Both the position numbers and the translations under genes were made by a program. A model generated the notes under the pieces. It was not told where the DNA came from and did not search any database. It was given only the letters and a program-made list of their open reading frames with translations. A stretch of DNA of 64,000 nt from Rhizobium sp. BK316 (GTDB lineage: Bacteria > Pseudomonadota > Alphaproteobacteria > Rhizobiales > Rhizobiaceae), in contig NZ_JACHZR010000005.1 of NCBI RefSeq assembly GCF_014193695.1, forward strand, positions 310,001-374,000. The letters are read 5' to 3'. Numbering within the stretch: the first letter of the stretch is position 1; the number at the start of each line of letters is the position of its first letter. This document shows positions 16,946 to 25,235 of this stretch, in pieces.

Positions 16946-18052
16946 ATGGCGACGCCCATCGATATCTCCGAGCTTGAAAAAGCCCTGGACAGATTACTGG
17001 AATCCGCACTTATACCTGATGGCTGGGAGCGCACGCTGGAGCAGATCAGTCAGGCGACTGGTTCCGTGGGAACGCATATCATGCCGGTTCGGGGAAAATT
17101 TCCCGCCGGCTTCCTGAGCACGCCGAATTTGCTGGAGGCCTTCCAGGTCTATTTTTCCGAAGAATGGTACAAGCGCGATTTCCGTGAGCGCGGTCTGGCG
17201 GTTGCGATGACCAAAGGTGTCGTCATCGAACACGACATCGCCAGCGAGGAAGAATTCAAGAATCAGAGCTTCTATACGGAGTTTCTGGCCCGCTTCGGCT
17301 TTCGCTATTCCGCCATGGTGGGCTTTACCGCCGGCGATACGATGCTGAGCCTCAATCTGCAGCGCCGGATCGAAGACCAGCCTTTCGATCGCGACGATGC
17401 GCGATTGCTCATAAAAATGCAGTCGAGGCTGACCGCTGCGGCCGAAATCATCCGCGCGCTGCATGTCGCCAGGATCGACAGCATGAGCGAAGCCTTCGAG
17501 CTCGCCGGTACCGCAGTCATCTTCTTCGACCGGGCTGGGCGTATCACCCGGCTGAATCAGCGGGCGGAGAAACTGCTCGACGGAAATATCCGTATCCTGG
17601 ATCGGGAACTCGTTGGCATCAGCCAGGAAGAGACCAGTGTCCTGCGACGCCACCTGCAGGCAATCCTTTCGAAGGAGTCTTTCGTCAATCCTGTCGTTTC
17701 CACGCCCGTTCTGTTTTCCCGCCCGGGAAAGACACCGCTCGTCATCCGCGCCCAACGGCTGAACGGCGTGCCGGCCGAACTCTTCTCGCATTCCGCCGCT
17801 GTCGCCATCATCACGGATCTTTCCGAGCGTACGAGCCCAAGCCGCGATCTGCTGCGACAGCTGTTCGCACTCACCCCTCAGGAAACGACGGTCGCGCGCC
17901 TGCTCATGGATGGTTCGTCACCGCGTCAGATCGCCGAAATATGCGGACTGACCTATGAGACGACGCGCGGCTACGTGAAAAAGGTTCTCGCCAAGACTGG
18001 CACGCAGCGCCAGTCTCAACTCATCTCGCTGCTCTCAAGCCTGAAAGTCTAG
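16946..18052 (+). CDS. LuxR-type HTH transcriptional regulator
   Basis: Regulator of 368 residues. The C-terminal ~60 residues form a LuxR/GerE HTH (LTPQETTVARLLMDGSSPRQ, then EICGLTYETTRGYVKKVLAK). The N-terminal ~290 residues look like sensor domains: a GAF-like first half and a PAS-like part (FELAGTAVIFFDRAGRITRL). There is no receiver Asp pocket or autoinducer-binding domain signature, so it is not a typical response regulator or quorum sensor. The signal is unknown. The ATG at 16946 has no strong RBS. The 186-bp gap before it contains the patD terminator and an AT-rich stretch suited to a promoter. Its stop overlaps a TerC remnant on the opposite strand. Confidence 0.87.
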   Translation: MATPIDISELEKALDRLLESALIPDGWERTLEQISQATGSVGTHIMPVRGKFPAGFLSTPNLLEAFQVYFSEEWYKRDFRERGLAVAMTKGVVIEHDIASEEEFKNQSFYTEFLARFGFRYSAMVGFTAGDTMLSLNLQRRIEDQPFDRDDARLLIKMQSRLTAAAEIIRALHVARIDSMSEAFELAGTAVIFFDRAGRITRLNQRAEKLLDGNIRILDRELVGISQEETSVLRRHLQAILSKESFVNPVVSTPVLFSRPGKTPLVIRAQRLNGVPAELFSHSAAVAIITDLSERTSPSRDLLRQLFALTPQETTVARLLMDGSSPRQIAEICGLTYETTRGYVKKVLAKTGTQRQSQLISLLSSLKV

Positions 18053-18150
18053 GGCTTATAGAGCGCAAGTAGTTCGCACCCGCCTTCCCAGATCATGTCG
18101 AGCGCCACATAAATGATGACGGCAAGGCCGATCCAGCCGAGGAACGACGT
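18049..18150 (-). pseudogene. C-terminal remnant of a TerC family gene
   Basis: Read on the minus strand, 33 codons give FLGWIGLAVIIYVALDMIWEG and then a stop at 18049-18051, overlapping the stop of the LuxR-type gene. The segment resembles the last membrane helix of YjbE-like TerC proteins. It is cut off upstream by an in-frame TAA at about 18151-18153, and nothing TerC-like lies beyond. It is a different TerC branch from the intact gene at 2962. The call rests on recognising the family pattern in a short piece. Confidence 0.5.
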
Positions 18151-18222
18151 TCCATTTTAAACGATTTGGAACAAAATCCGCTTCGATGCGTCTTCCTCCA
18201 AAAATCACGGAGGAAGATATCC

Positions 18223-18396
18223 ATGCTGAAATGGGCTCTGATATTTCTGGTCATTTCGATCGTCGCCGGCTTTTTCGGCTTCTCCGGCATTTCCGCGGCA
18301 ACAGCGACGATCGCCCGCGTACTCTTCGGCATATTCCTCGTCGTCTTCCTGATCTTCCTCATCCTGGCGCTGATGGCCGGGCAGGCGATCTTCTAG
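18223..18396 (+). CDS. DUF1328 small membrane protein (YtjA family)
   Basis: 57-residue hydrophobic protein with two transmembrane segments (WALIFLVISIVAGFFGFSGI and a second ending in LILALMAG), the full usual length of this family. The ATG at 18223 has GGAGGAAG 7 bases upstream; upstream starts would add non-family residues. The function is unknown; homologues are often envelope-stress or general-stress induced. It lies between two gene remnants. Confidence 0.88.
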   Translation: MLKWALIFLVISIVAGFFGFSGISAATATIARVLFGIFLVVFLIFLILALMAGQAIF

Positions 18397-18448
18397 CCAG
18401 CAGGTTATTCCGGATGGCTGGCTTGCCGGCGGCTTCAAGACAAGTTCG

Positions 18449-18892
18449 TTAGAGCACCGCCCTGAGCCACGGATGCACTCCTTTCACCCGCCGTTTCACG
18501 AGACTGTCGATCGACACCGATCCTGCACCGGAAACCGCCAGCACGAACATGCCGCCGGCAATTGCAAGATCCTTCTCGAAATGCAGCAACTCGTTCTGGC
18601 TTGCGAGATTGGTGTGGAACAGAAAAGCCGTCGCGAGGCAGAACAGCCCCAGGGCAACCGCGCCGAGCCGACTGAGGAAACCAGTGGCGATCGAGAGGCC
18701 GGCGCCGAGTTGCAGGGCAATCACGCCAAAGGTCACCAGTGCCGGCAAGCCAAGCTTTTCGAAAGTGGCAAGGGTCGCGGTGATGTCTGCGATGAGAGAC
18801 GCTCCCTCATGCAGGAAGATCAGGGATAGCAGAAGCCTACCCAGAAGAAGAATGAGGTCGGCCAGACGGGGCCGGCTTGAAGCGTTTTCCAT
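18449..18892 (-). CDS. DoxX family membrane protein
   Basis: 147 residues, four predicted transmembrane helices (LILLLGRLLLSLIFLHEGA is the first). DoxX-like proteins are inner-membrane proteins of uncertain role, some tied to quinone or thiol metabolism. I use the ATG at 18890-18892, which has GGAGG 5 bases upstream; the adjacent ATG at 18893 and a GTG at 18902 are in frame. The RBS itself lies at the breakpoint with the anti-sigma-factor remnant on the other strand, so its promoter region may be newly acquired. It ends LVKRRVKGVHPWLRAVL. Confidence 0.87.
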   Translation of the reverse strand: MENASSRPRLADLILLLGRLLLSLIFLHEGASLIADITATLATFEKLGLPALVTFGVIALQLGAGLSIATGFLSRLGAVALGLFCLATAFLFHTNLASQNELLHFEKDLAIAGGMFVLAVSGAGSVSIDSLVKRRVKGVHPWLRAVL

Positions 18893-18900
18893 CATATCCT

Positions 18901-19256
18901 CCACTGACGGACGTGCTGACTTCGGATCAGCATACCGTAAAACCCTGGTTCAACGGCAAGATCGATTTCTCGCCGCCTGTCAGCGATCTCGCCAAGGACG
19001 GCTTCCCGTTGGTCGGCGGCCGTGTCGATTATATCGGCGGCCACGCCCGTTGCGGCCCTCGGTCTACCGGCGCCATGGCCACATCATCAACCTGTCCATC
19101 TGGCCTGCGACATCATCGACACAAACGACCAGAGCCCATGACGACTACAATATGGTATGGTCGGATGGCGGACTGATGTTGTGGGCGATTTCGGATGTCG
19201 CCTCGGGCGATCTTGCCGAGTTCGAAACGCTATTTAGGAGCGCCGCAAGACTCTAA
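18901..19256 (+). pseudogene. Frameshifted C-terminal remnant of an anti-sigma factor (ChrR/zf-HC2 type)
   Basis: Plus-strand translation gives LTDVLTSDQHTVKPWFNGK, then IDFSPPVSDLAKDGFPLVGG and RVDYIGG, the conserved extracytoplasmic part of rhizobial transmembrane anti-sigma factors. At about 19043-19061 the reading passes through one frame (PVAAL) into another (VYRRHGHIINLSIWP), so at least two small indels are needed. It resumes to the natural C-terminus (YNMVWSDGGLMLWAISDVAS, ending at 19256). The N-terminal zinc-binding and membrane parts and the partner sigma factor are absent. Dead gene. It meets the DUF1345 gene at 19253. Confidence 0.75.
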
Positions 19257-19921
19257 AGCAGGCTTGCGCCGACATTGATCGCAAGCGCGAGAATGGTGGT
19301 GTTGAAAAGAAACGATAGAAGCGCATGCAGCAGGGTCAGCTTGCGCATCGCTGTCGAGGTGACGGCCACATCGGCCGTCTGCGCCGCCACGCCGATCGTG
19401 AAGGAGAAATAGAGGAAGTCCCAATAGGCGGGCTCTTCGATACCGTCGGGGAATTTCAGTCCGTCGCCCTTGTTCGGCCCGCCATAGAAATAATGCGCAT
19501 AATGGATCGTGAAGAGCGTATGCAGGAAAAACCAGGAGATCATGATCGTCAGGATCGCCGCGGCCGCACGCCAGAGCGCGATATTGGCCGGCGCGTCCTT
19601 GATCGAATGAAGCTCGATGCCGATGCCGGCAATACTGGCAAGGGCCGCCGCGATCGACAGAAAGAGCAGGAACGTGTCGGAAAAATCGAGGTCCGCAGAT
19701 CGCTTGCGGATGCTCTGGATGGTGGCCCGAAGCATCTTGCGCCAGCTCAGCCCGATGAAGACGATCGCCGAAGCATTCCAGCCGAACAGGATATTGCTGG
19801 CGCTGACCTCCCGGGAGGTCAGCAGTAGAAAGACTATGAAACCGCCGAGCACCGAAAGGATGAAGCTTGCATGCTTGTAGGCAAGCGAGACCAGCGAATT
19901 TCCGTCATCCCCGTCAGCCAC
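19253..19921 (-). CDS. DUF1345 family membrane protein
   Basis: 222 residues, about five transmembrane segments. The family hallmark is the stretch HYAHYFYGG followed by YWDFLYFSFTIGVAAQTADV. The function is unknown. The start is the GTG at 19919-19921 with GGAGG 6 bases upstream. It lies 97 bp downstream of transaldolase on the same strand, but a terminator separates them. Its stop overlaps the end of the anti-sigma remnant by 4 bases on the opposite strand. Confidence 0.88.
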   Translation of the reverse strand: MADGDDGNSLVSLAYKHASFILSVLGGFIVFLLLTSREVSASNILFGWNASAIVFIGLSWRKMLRATIQSIRKRSADLDFSDTFLLFLSIAAALASIAGIGIELHSIKDAPANIALWRAAAAILTIMISWFFLHTLFTIHYAHYFYGGPNKGDGLKFPDGIEEPAYWDFLYFSFTIGVAAQTADVAVTSTAMRKLTLLHALLSFLFNTTILALAINVGASLL

Positions 19922-19961
19922 TGCAATCCTCCGGCCTCCATGTCTTTGATATCAACATGAA

Positions 19962-19994
19962 AAAGGCGCAGATGCCAGCGGCACCCGCGCCTTT
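19962..19994 (-). terminator. Rho-independent terminator after tal
   Basis: On the minus strand AAAGGCGC and GCGCCTTT flank a 17-base loop and run into TTTTT (complement of 19960-19964). It begins 25 bp after the tal stop. Confidence 0.75.
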
Positions 19995-20018
19995 CATCAA
20001 AGTGCGGCTTGCTCGGCC

Positions 20019-20984
20019 TTAAGCGGCGGCGAGCTGCAGTTCCTTGCGGACCTGGCTGCGCAGCGTGCCCAGATCCTTTGCGAACGCCCTGATACCTTCG
20101 GCGAGCTTTTCGGTCGCCATCGCATCTTCGTTCATCATCCAGCGGAAGGTCTTTTCGTCGACCGTAACCTTCGGAGCCGGCTTGATCGTTTCCGGCGACA
20201 GCTTGCGCTCGAGCTTGCCCTGGTCGTTCGACAGTTCGTCGAGCAGGTTCGGAGCAATCGTCAGGCGATCGCAACCGGCCAGCGCTTCGATTTCGCCGGT
20301 GTTGCGGAAAGAGGCGCCCATGACGACCGTCTTGATGCCGTTGGCCTTGTAGTAGTTGTAGATGTCGCGAACGGACAGAACGCCCGGATCTTCCTCGGCA
20401 GTGAAATCCTTGCCCGTCGACTTCTTGTACCAGTCAAGGATGCGGCCGACGAAGGGTGAGATCAGGAACACGCCGGCGTCAGCGCAGGCGATTGCCTGGG
20501 CTTTAGAGAAGAGCAGCGTCAGATTGCAGTCGATGCCCTCCTTCTGCAGGATTTCGGCGGCGCGAATGCCTTCCCAGGTGGAAGCGAGCTTGATGAGGAT
20601 GCGATCCCTCTCGATGCCGCGCTCCTTGTAGGAGGCGATGATGCTGCGTGCCTTGTTAAGTGAGGCTTCCATATCGAAGGAGAGGTCGGCATCGACTTCC
20701 GTCGAAACGCGGCCGGGAACGAGCTTTACGAGTGCTGCGCCAACAGAGATGGCAAGGCGATCGGCAACGGCTGCAGCCGCAGCATCCGCATCACCGCCGA
20801 GTTTCTTGCCCCAGGCGATCGCTTCCTTCATGTCGTTGGCGAACATTTCGGTGCCAAGCGCCTTGAGAACGATGGACGGATTGGTCGTGCAATCGACCGG
20901 CTTCAGGCGAGCGACAGCCTGAATGTCGCCGGTGTCGGCGACGACGGTTGTGATCTCGCGGAGTTGGTCAAGCTTGGATGTCAT
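20019..20984 (-). CDS. tal: Transaldolase
   Basis: Pentose-phosphate enzyme of 321 residues that moves a dihydroxyacetone unit between sedoheptulose 7-phosphate and glyceraldehyde 3-phosphate. It is of the long TalA/TalB class: CTTNPSIVLKAL near residue 33, the Schiff-base Lys in RILIKLASTWEG (about residue 132), DCNLTLLFSKAQA and SPFVGRILDWYKK. The tail is rich in Ala and Leu. Upstream lies a 446-bp gap shared with a divergent SorC regulator. Confidence 0.96.
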   Translation of the reverse strand: MTSKLDQLREITTVVADTGDIQAVARLKPVDCTTNPSIVLKALGTEMFANDMKEAIAWGKKLGGDADAAAAAVADRLAISVGAALVKLVPGRVSTEVDADLSFDMEASLNKARSIIASYKERGIERDRILIKLASTWEGIRAAEILQKEGIDCNLTLLFSKAQAIACADAGVFLISPFVGRILDWYKKSTGKDFTAEEDPGVLSVRDIYNYYKANGIKTVVMGASFRNTGEIEALAGCDRLTIAPNLLDELSNDQGKLERKLSPETIKPAPKVTVDEKTFRWMMNEDAMATEKLAEGIRAFAKDLGTLRSQVRKELQLAAA

Positions 20985-21126
20985 GGTCTAAATCCTTTTT
21001 GAACTTGGGCTGCGGACCGGCGCGAGTTCCGCCCGGCAAAGAGGTGATCTAAGGACAGATGGTTTGCATGTAGCAGGCGAATAGTCGCGCGTCCGTCACG
21101 GATGATTCATAAACGTGAGAGACACT

Positions 21127-21152
21127 GGCGGTGTTCCCAAGGGCGGTGTTCC
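21127..21152. repeat. 11-bp direct repeat in the tal-SorC intergenic region
   Basis: GGCGGTGTTCC occurs at 21127-21137 and 21142-21152, a 15-bp period. The rest of the 446-bp gap (20985-21430) shows a palindrome at 21327 and no convincing gene; small open frames there have no RBS or protein-like composition. Confidence 0.4.
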
Positions 21153-21326
21153 AGGCGCCGCAAAATGACAAGCGCATCACAAGCGATGCCGCCTGCGGCT
21201 GAAAGGTCGGTCGTGACTTTCCGCATGCCCGCACATTGTCCTCCTCGGACGGACAAGAACGACGTTGTCGGCCATGACTATCGCCGCTCTCGCAACGAAA
21301 AGTCAAGGACATTTGTGCATTTCAAT

Positions 21327-21340
21327 TGACATAAGTGTCA
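21327..21340. promoter_or_regulatory. Palindrome upstream of SorC regulator
   Basis: TGACA-TAAG-TGTCA lies about 90 bp before the start at 21431 and overlaps a TTGACA hexamer at 21326-21331. It is a candidate autoregulatory operator. Confidence 0.4.
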
Positions 21341-21430
21341 CACCCGGCATTATCGCGGGAACAAAGCCGATATCGCAACCTTATGCTATTGATGGCAAAG
21401 ATCTAGGGCGAAATCGGCGCGGGAGGAGAT

Positions 21431-22414
21431 GTGGTCAAGCTGAAACGCGGCACGCACACTGCCTATTCCGAAGCCTCGTCGCTCAGGCTGAGGGCCGCAT
21501 GGCTCTACTATAACGAGGGCCTGACCCAGAAGGATGTCGCCGAACAGCTCGGCATCAGCCGCACTACCGTCATCCGCCTGCTCGACGAGGCGATGAAACG
21601 CAGCGAAGTGCAGATCTGGATTAACGATTCCATCGGGGACTGTGTCGAGCTGTCGGTCAAGCTTGAGCGGGCTTACGGGCTGGACGAGGCTATCGTCGTG
21701 CCGCAGCCCGCCAATTGCGACGTCAATTCCCTGGCAAAGAATGTCGGTCTGGCGCTCGGCCAGTTCCTGTCGGAGGCCATTCCGGACGATTACACGATCG
21801 GCGTCGGCTGGGGTCGCACCATGACCGCCTCGCTCGCGAGCTTTCGCCCGCCGCGCCGGGACAATTGCAAGATTGTCTCCCTGCTCGGCGGCATCGTCGC
21901 TGTCCACCAGACGAACCCGATCGACTACACTTGGCGGTTGGCAAACCAGCTTGGCGCCGAGTGCTACATGTTCCTCGCCCCACTGCTCGTCGATTCGACC
22001 GAGACCAAGCGCAACCTTGTCGAAAAATGCGGGCTCGATACGATCTATCAGCTGGCGGAAAACCTTGATCTCGCGATCGTCAGCTGCGGCGATATCGGCC
22101 CGCATTCGACCTCGCTCTCCGAGGGCTGGATTTCGAAGGCCGAGTTGCAGCAGTTGATAGATGCCGGCTGCGTCTGTGACACCATGTTCAACTTTCTGGA
22201 CAAGGACGGCAATTCCGTCGACCATTCGATCAATGAGCGGGTCATGTCGGTGGATCTCGATACGCTGAAGAAGGCGAAGCACATCGTGCTGTCTTCCGGC
22301 GGCGCACACCGCGCCGTCGCGATCCGCGCGACGATCAAGCGGGTCGGCTGCAACACGCTGATAACAGATGAGAGTGCGGCAAAAGCGCTGCTGGAACTCG
22401 CCGAAGCCGCCTGA
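21431..22414 (+). CDS. SorC family sugar-responsive regulator
   Basis: 327 residues. An N-terminal HTH (LRAAWLYYNEGLTQKDVAEQ and LGISRTTVIRLLDEA, about 18-60) is joined to a SorC/DeoR-like sugar-phosphate sensor domain, with IGVGWGRTMTASL and VSLLGGIVA as typical motifs. The group includes EryD-like repressors of polyol catabolism. It starts at GTG with GGAGGAG upstream. It diverges from tal, so pentose-phosphate control is possible, but its true target could be elsewhere. The residues DESAAKALLELAEA end the protein. Confidence 0.9.
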   Translation: MVKLKRGTHTAYSEASSLRLRAAWLYYNEGLTQKDVAEQLGISRTTVIRLLDEAMKRSEVQIWINDSIGDCVELSVKLERAYGLDEAIVVPQPANCDVNSLAKNVGLALGQFLSEAIPDDYTIGVGWGRTMTASLASFRPPRRDNCKIVSLLGGIVAVHQTNPIDYTWRLANQLGAECYMFLAPLLVDSTETKRNLVEKCGLDTIYQLAENLDLAIVSCGDIGPHSTSLSEGWISKAELQQLIDAGCVCDTMFNFLDKDGNSVDHSINERVMSVDLDTLKKAKHIVLSSGGAHRAVAIRATIKRVGCNTLITDESAAKALLELAEAA

Positions 22415-22437
22415 ACGGCCTCGGCCTATCGCGTCGG

Positions 22438-23310
22438 TCAGGCGTGCGCCGATTCCCAGCCGAGCATCGCCCGCTTGCGGGTGAGACCCCAATGGTATCC
22501 AGTCAATGCCCCGTTCTTGCCGAGTGCGCGGTGGCAGGGCACGACGAAGGAAATCGGGTTGGCCCCGACCGCCGCACCGACCGCGCGCATGGCAGTCGGT
22601 CGACCGATATCCTTGGCGATATCGCTATAGGTCACAGCCTTGCCGAAGGGGATTTTCAAGAGGCTCTGCCAGACGCTGACCTGGAAATCCGTGCCGATCA
22701 GGACGACCCTCAACGGCTGGTCCGATGTCCAGCGGCCCGGCTGGAAGATACGCTCGGCATAGGGTGCTGTCGCTTGGCGGTCCTCGACATAATCAGCGTT
22801 CGGCCAGCGGCAGGTCATATCCTCGAGACAGGCCTTTTCATCGCCGGAATCGCTGAAAGCGAGACCTGCGAGGCCGCGGTCCGTAACCATGACGAGCGCC
22901 GTCCCGAATGGGCAAGCGTGGAACCCGTAACGGATCGTCAGCCCACCGCCCTTCGCCTTCCATTCGCCCGGAGACATTGCCTCATGCGTGACGAACAGGT
23001 CGTGCAGGCGGCTCGGGCCTGAGAGACCGACCTCGATCGAAGTTTCGAGCAGCGGCATTTCTTCCCTGCGCAGCAGCCGCTTGGCGTGGTCGAGCGTCAC
23101 GGCCTGCAGGAAGGCTTTCGGCGACAGGCCGGCCCAGCGGGTGAATGTCTTCTGGAGCTGCGTCGGCGACTGGTTCAGCCGAGCGGCAATCGCTTCAAGC
23201 GACGGCTGGTCGCGATATTCCTCGCTGATGAGTTCGATGACTTGACGGACGATATCGTAATCAGGGCCATCAGGAGTGATATCTGTGTCGAGCTTCGCGA
23301 TCATGTTCAT
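22438..23310 (-). CDS. Ada-like AraC-HTH/methylated-DNA--cysteine methyltransferase
   Basis: 290 residues. An AraC-type HTH region (about 10-105) is followed by an RNase-H-like MGMT N-domain and the active methyltransferase domain. The acceptor Cys is in VPCHRALGKNG (about residue 261), and the DNA-contact segment is RAVGAAVGANPIS. It repairs O6-methylguanine by irreversible self-methylation. Compared with E. coli Ada it lacks the N-terminal zinc domain that senses methyl phosphotriesters, so it cannot be activated in the same way. Its RBS lies inside an 18-bp palindrome (23317-23334). Confidence 0.92.
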   Translation of the reverse strand: MNMIAKLDTDITPDGPDYDIVRQVIELISEEYRDQPSLEAIAARLNQSPTQLQKTFTRWAGLSPKAFLQAVTLDHAKRLLRREEMPLLETSIEVGLSGPSRLHDLFVTHEAMSPGEWKAKGGGLTIRYGFHACPFGTALVMVTDRGLAGLAFSDSGDEKACLEDMTCRWPNADYVEDRQATAPYAERIFQPGRWTSDQPLRVVLIGTDFQVSVWQSLLKIPFGKAVTYSDIAKDIGRPTAMRAVGAAVGANPISFVVPCHRALGKNGALTGYHWGLTRKRAMLGWESAHA

Positions 23311-23316
23311 CGTCTT

Positions 23317-23334
23317 TCTCCTTTACAAAGGAGA
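23317..23334 (-). promoter_or_regulatory. Palindrome hiding the ribosome binding site of the Ada-like gene
   Basis: On the minus strand TCTCCTTT-GT-AAAGGAGA; the second arm is the Shine-Dalgarno sequence, 6 bases before the ATG at 23310, and the first arm is a perfect anti-SD. In mRNA this gives 7 pairs with a UGUA loop. Possible translational switch or thermometer; it may also be a DNA operator. Confidence 0.5.
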
Positions 23335-23381
23335 TAATCAAGGGCGAGCAGCTAAACCACCCGTTTCTTGCGCCCCGATTC

Positions 23382-23879
23382 TCAAATACGCTGTCTTACC
23401 GTTGCCAATGCGCCCTTGAAGGCCTTGGCGAAGCTCTCGCGATCGTCAGGATTGAGAAAGGAGCCGACATCGGTGCGTTTGCCCTCCCCGAAAATATGCA
23501 TGGAGAGAATGCCGATCTCCTGATGTCGGCGCACGAGAAAGCGCGTCCAGAACGGATTGAAGTGATGCTCGATCATGCGGCCCGAGGGGGAGAACTTGCG
23601 CACCGCAACATCGGTGCGTGAAACCGTCACCTCTTCCCGCACCCTACCGGACCGGTAGCTCAGCCAGAAGGCACCATAAAGCAGCAGGAAATCCAGGCCG
23701 AAGAAGAAGCCGATCGGCCAGGCGCCGGTCACGATGAAGAACATGCCGTAGATGAAGCAGATCGCGCCGGACATGCCGAGCAACACCTTGAAGCCCTTCC
23801 GCCCGAGCGAACGGTAGGGAAAGAGTTCGGCTGCGAAAACCGGCTGATCGTTGCGGCTGTCGGCGTTGCTTTCCATCAT
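23382..23879 (-). CDS. DUF2244 membrane protein
   Basis: 165 residues with two adjacent transmembrane segments (LLGMSGAICFIYGMFFIVTG and a second around FFFGLDFLLLYGAFWLS), then a soluble domain ending KGALATVRQRI. This is a conserved alphaproteobacterial family of unknown role, frequently found beside nth. I place the start at the ATG pair at 23874-23879; open frame continues upstream but into the nth start region. It diverges from nth with only 22 bp between starts, so their promoters must overlap the coding sequences. Confidence 0.88.
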   Translation of the reverse strand: MMESNADSRNDQPVFAAELFPYRSLGRKGFKVLLGMSGAICFIYGMFFIVTGAWPIGFFFGLDFLLLYGAFWLSYRSGRVREEVTVSRTDVAVRKFSPSGRMIEHHFNPFWTRFLVRRHQEIGILSMHIFGEGKRTDVGSFLNPDDRESFAKAFKGALATVRQRI

Positions 23880-23901
23880 GGCCGCCGAGTATAGATTTTC
23901 C

Positions 23902-24681
23902 ATGGCGAATCCGAAACTCAAATCCGTTACCAAACCGTCGCAAGACTCGAATGTGATCGTCAACCGCAAGCCGGCGGCGGTGAAGACCGCCTATTCGCTC
24001 GCCGAACGCGAGGAGATCTTCCGCCGCTTCTCCATTCAGCGTCCGGAGCCACGGGGCGAACTGGAACACACCAATCCCTTCACCCTCGTCGTGGCAGTGG
24101 CACTCTCCGCCCAGGCGACCGATGCCGGCGTCAACAAGGCGACGCGCGCGCTCTTCAAGGTCGCCGATACGCCGCAGAAAATGCTCGATCTCGGCGAGGA
24201 GAAGGTCCGTGACTACATCAGGACGATCGGACTTTATCGCAACAAGGCGAAGAACGTCATTGCGCTCTCGCAGATGCTGGTCGACGAGTTCGGCGGCAAG
24301 GTGCCGGAGACGCGCGAGGAGCTGGTTCGCCTGCCGGGCGTCGGCCGAAAGACCGCCAATGTCGTACTGTCAATGGCTTTCGGCCAGGCAACGATGGCCG
24401 TCGACACCCACATCTTCCGCATTGCCAACCGTATCAAGCTCGCGCCGGGCAAAACACCCGACGAGGTGGAAGAGCGGCTGATGAAGGTCGTGCCGAAGCA
24501 CTACCTCTATCACGCTCATCACTGGCTGATCCTGCATGGCCGCTATACCTGCAAGGCCCGCCGCCCGGAATGCGAACGCTGCGTGATCGCCGACATCTGC
24601 AAATCGCCGGAAAAGAGCTGCGATATCCCGGCACCGCTGGTCGAACTACCTCCGCAGGTGATCGGCGAGGCCGTCGAGTAG
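23902..24681 (+). CDS. nth: Endonuclease III
   Basis: Base-excision DNA glycosylase/AP lyase of 259 residues that removes oxidised pyrimidines. Helix-hairpin-helix LPGVGRKTANVVL carries the catalytic Lys (about 149), the catalytic Asp is in AVDTHIFR, and the [4Fe-4S] cluster loop has Cys spaced 6-2-5 (CKARRPECERCVIADIC). The N-terminus is about 35 residues longer than E. coli Nth. The start at 23902 is favoured because upstream starts lie in the divergent gene. Its last 36 bases overlap the end of the TetR gene on the other strand. Confidence 0.95.
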   Translation: MANPKLKSVTKPSQDSNVIVNRKPAAVKTAYSLAEREEIFRRFSIQRPEPRGELEHTNPFTLVVAVALSAQATDAGVNKATRALFKVADTPQKMLDLGEEKVRDYIRTIGLYRNKAKNVIALSQMLVDEFGGKVPETREELVRLPGVGRKTANVVLSMAFGQATMAVDTHIFRIANRIKLAPGKTPDEVEERLMKVVPKHYLYHAHHWLILHGRYTCKARRPECERCVIADICKSPEKSCDIPAPLVELPPQVIGEAVE

Positions 24682-25224
24682 GGCAACAATCGCCCTCTCA
24701 TATTCTTCACGCCTGCCGCCCGCTTCGATGGCGATTGCTGCGCGGTCGAAGCCGGCTGACAGCAGAGCCGTCAATGGCCCGAGCAGTGTGCTGGCCTGCG
24801 GCAGACAGGCTTCGAGCCCTGCCCGCAATGTCGCTTCTGTAGTCTCGACATCGATCTGCGTGGCCGCAGGCAGGCCAATCACCGCCGGCGCCTCGAGCAG
24901 AAGCAGCCGTGTCCGCCCTGCCACCGCCATCGCATCGAAATAGGCTGCGGCACCTGCAAGCAGTGCCGCACGCGGTTCGGTTTCCGGCTTTGCGCGCTTC
25001 TCTATCTCTTCGGCGACATCAGCCGCCTCTCTTGCGATCACCGCCCGGAAGAGCGCCTTCTTGTCTTCAAAGTGATGGTAGAGAGCCCCGCGCGTGACGC
25101 CGGCTGCCGCGACAATGTCAGGCGTCGCCGTCGCCGCATATCCCTTCTCGACGAAAAGCCGGCGCGCGGCATCCATCAGGGCCTGTCTGGTCTGCTCGGT
25201 TCTCTCACGATTGCTGCGACTCAT
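24646..25224 (-). CDS. TetR family repressor
   Basis: 192 residues. HTH at about 14-58 (DIVAAAGVTRGALYHHFEDK), with a variable helical C-terminal half. It diverges from a VOC-family protein gene, and a 21-bp inverted repeat lies between them, so it probably represses that gene and itself. The 3' end overlaps nth by 36 bases in convergent orientation, which is unusual but both frames are clearly real. Confidence 0.9.
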   Translation of the reverse strand: MSRSNRERTEQTRQALMDAARRLFVEKGYAATATPDIVAAAGVTRGALYHHFEDKKALFRAVIAREAADVAEEIEKRAKPETEPRAALLAGAAAYFDAMAVAGRTRLLLLEAPAVIGLPAATQIDVETTEATLRAGLEACLPQASTLLGPLTALLSAGFDRAAIAIEAGGRREEYERAIVALLDGLADHLRR

Positions 25225-25235
25225 GACTCTTCTTT

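Noticed and set aside
20985..21430. Small gene in the 446-bp tal-SorC gap
   Set aside because: A 75-codon plus-strand frame exists but is Arg/His/Ser-rich, lacks an RBS and has no family pattern.
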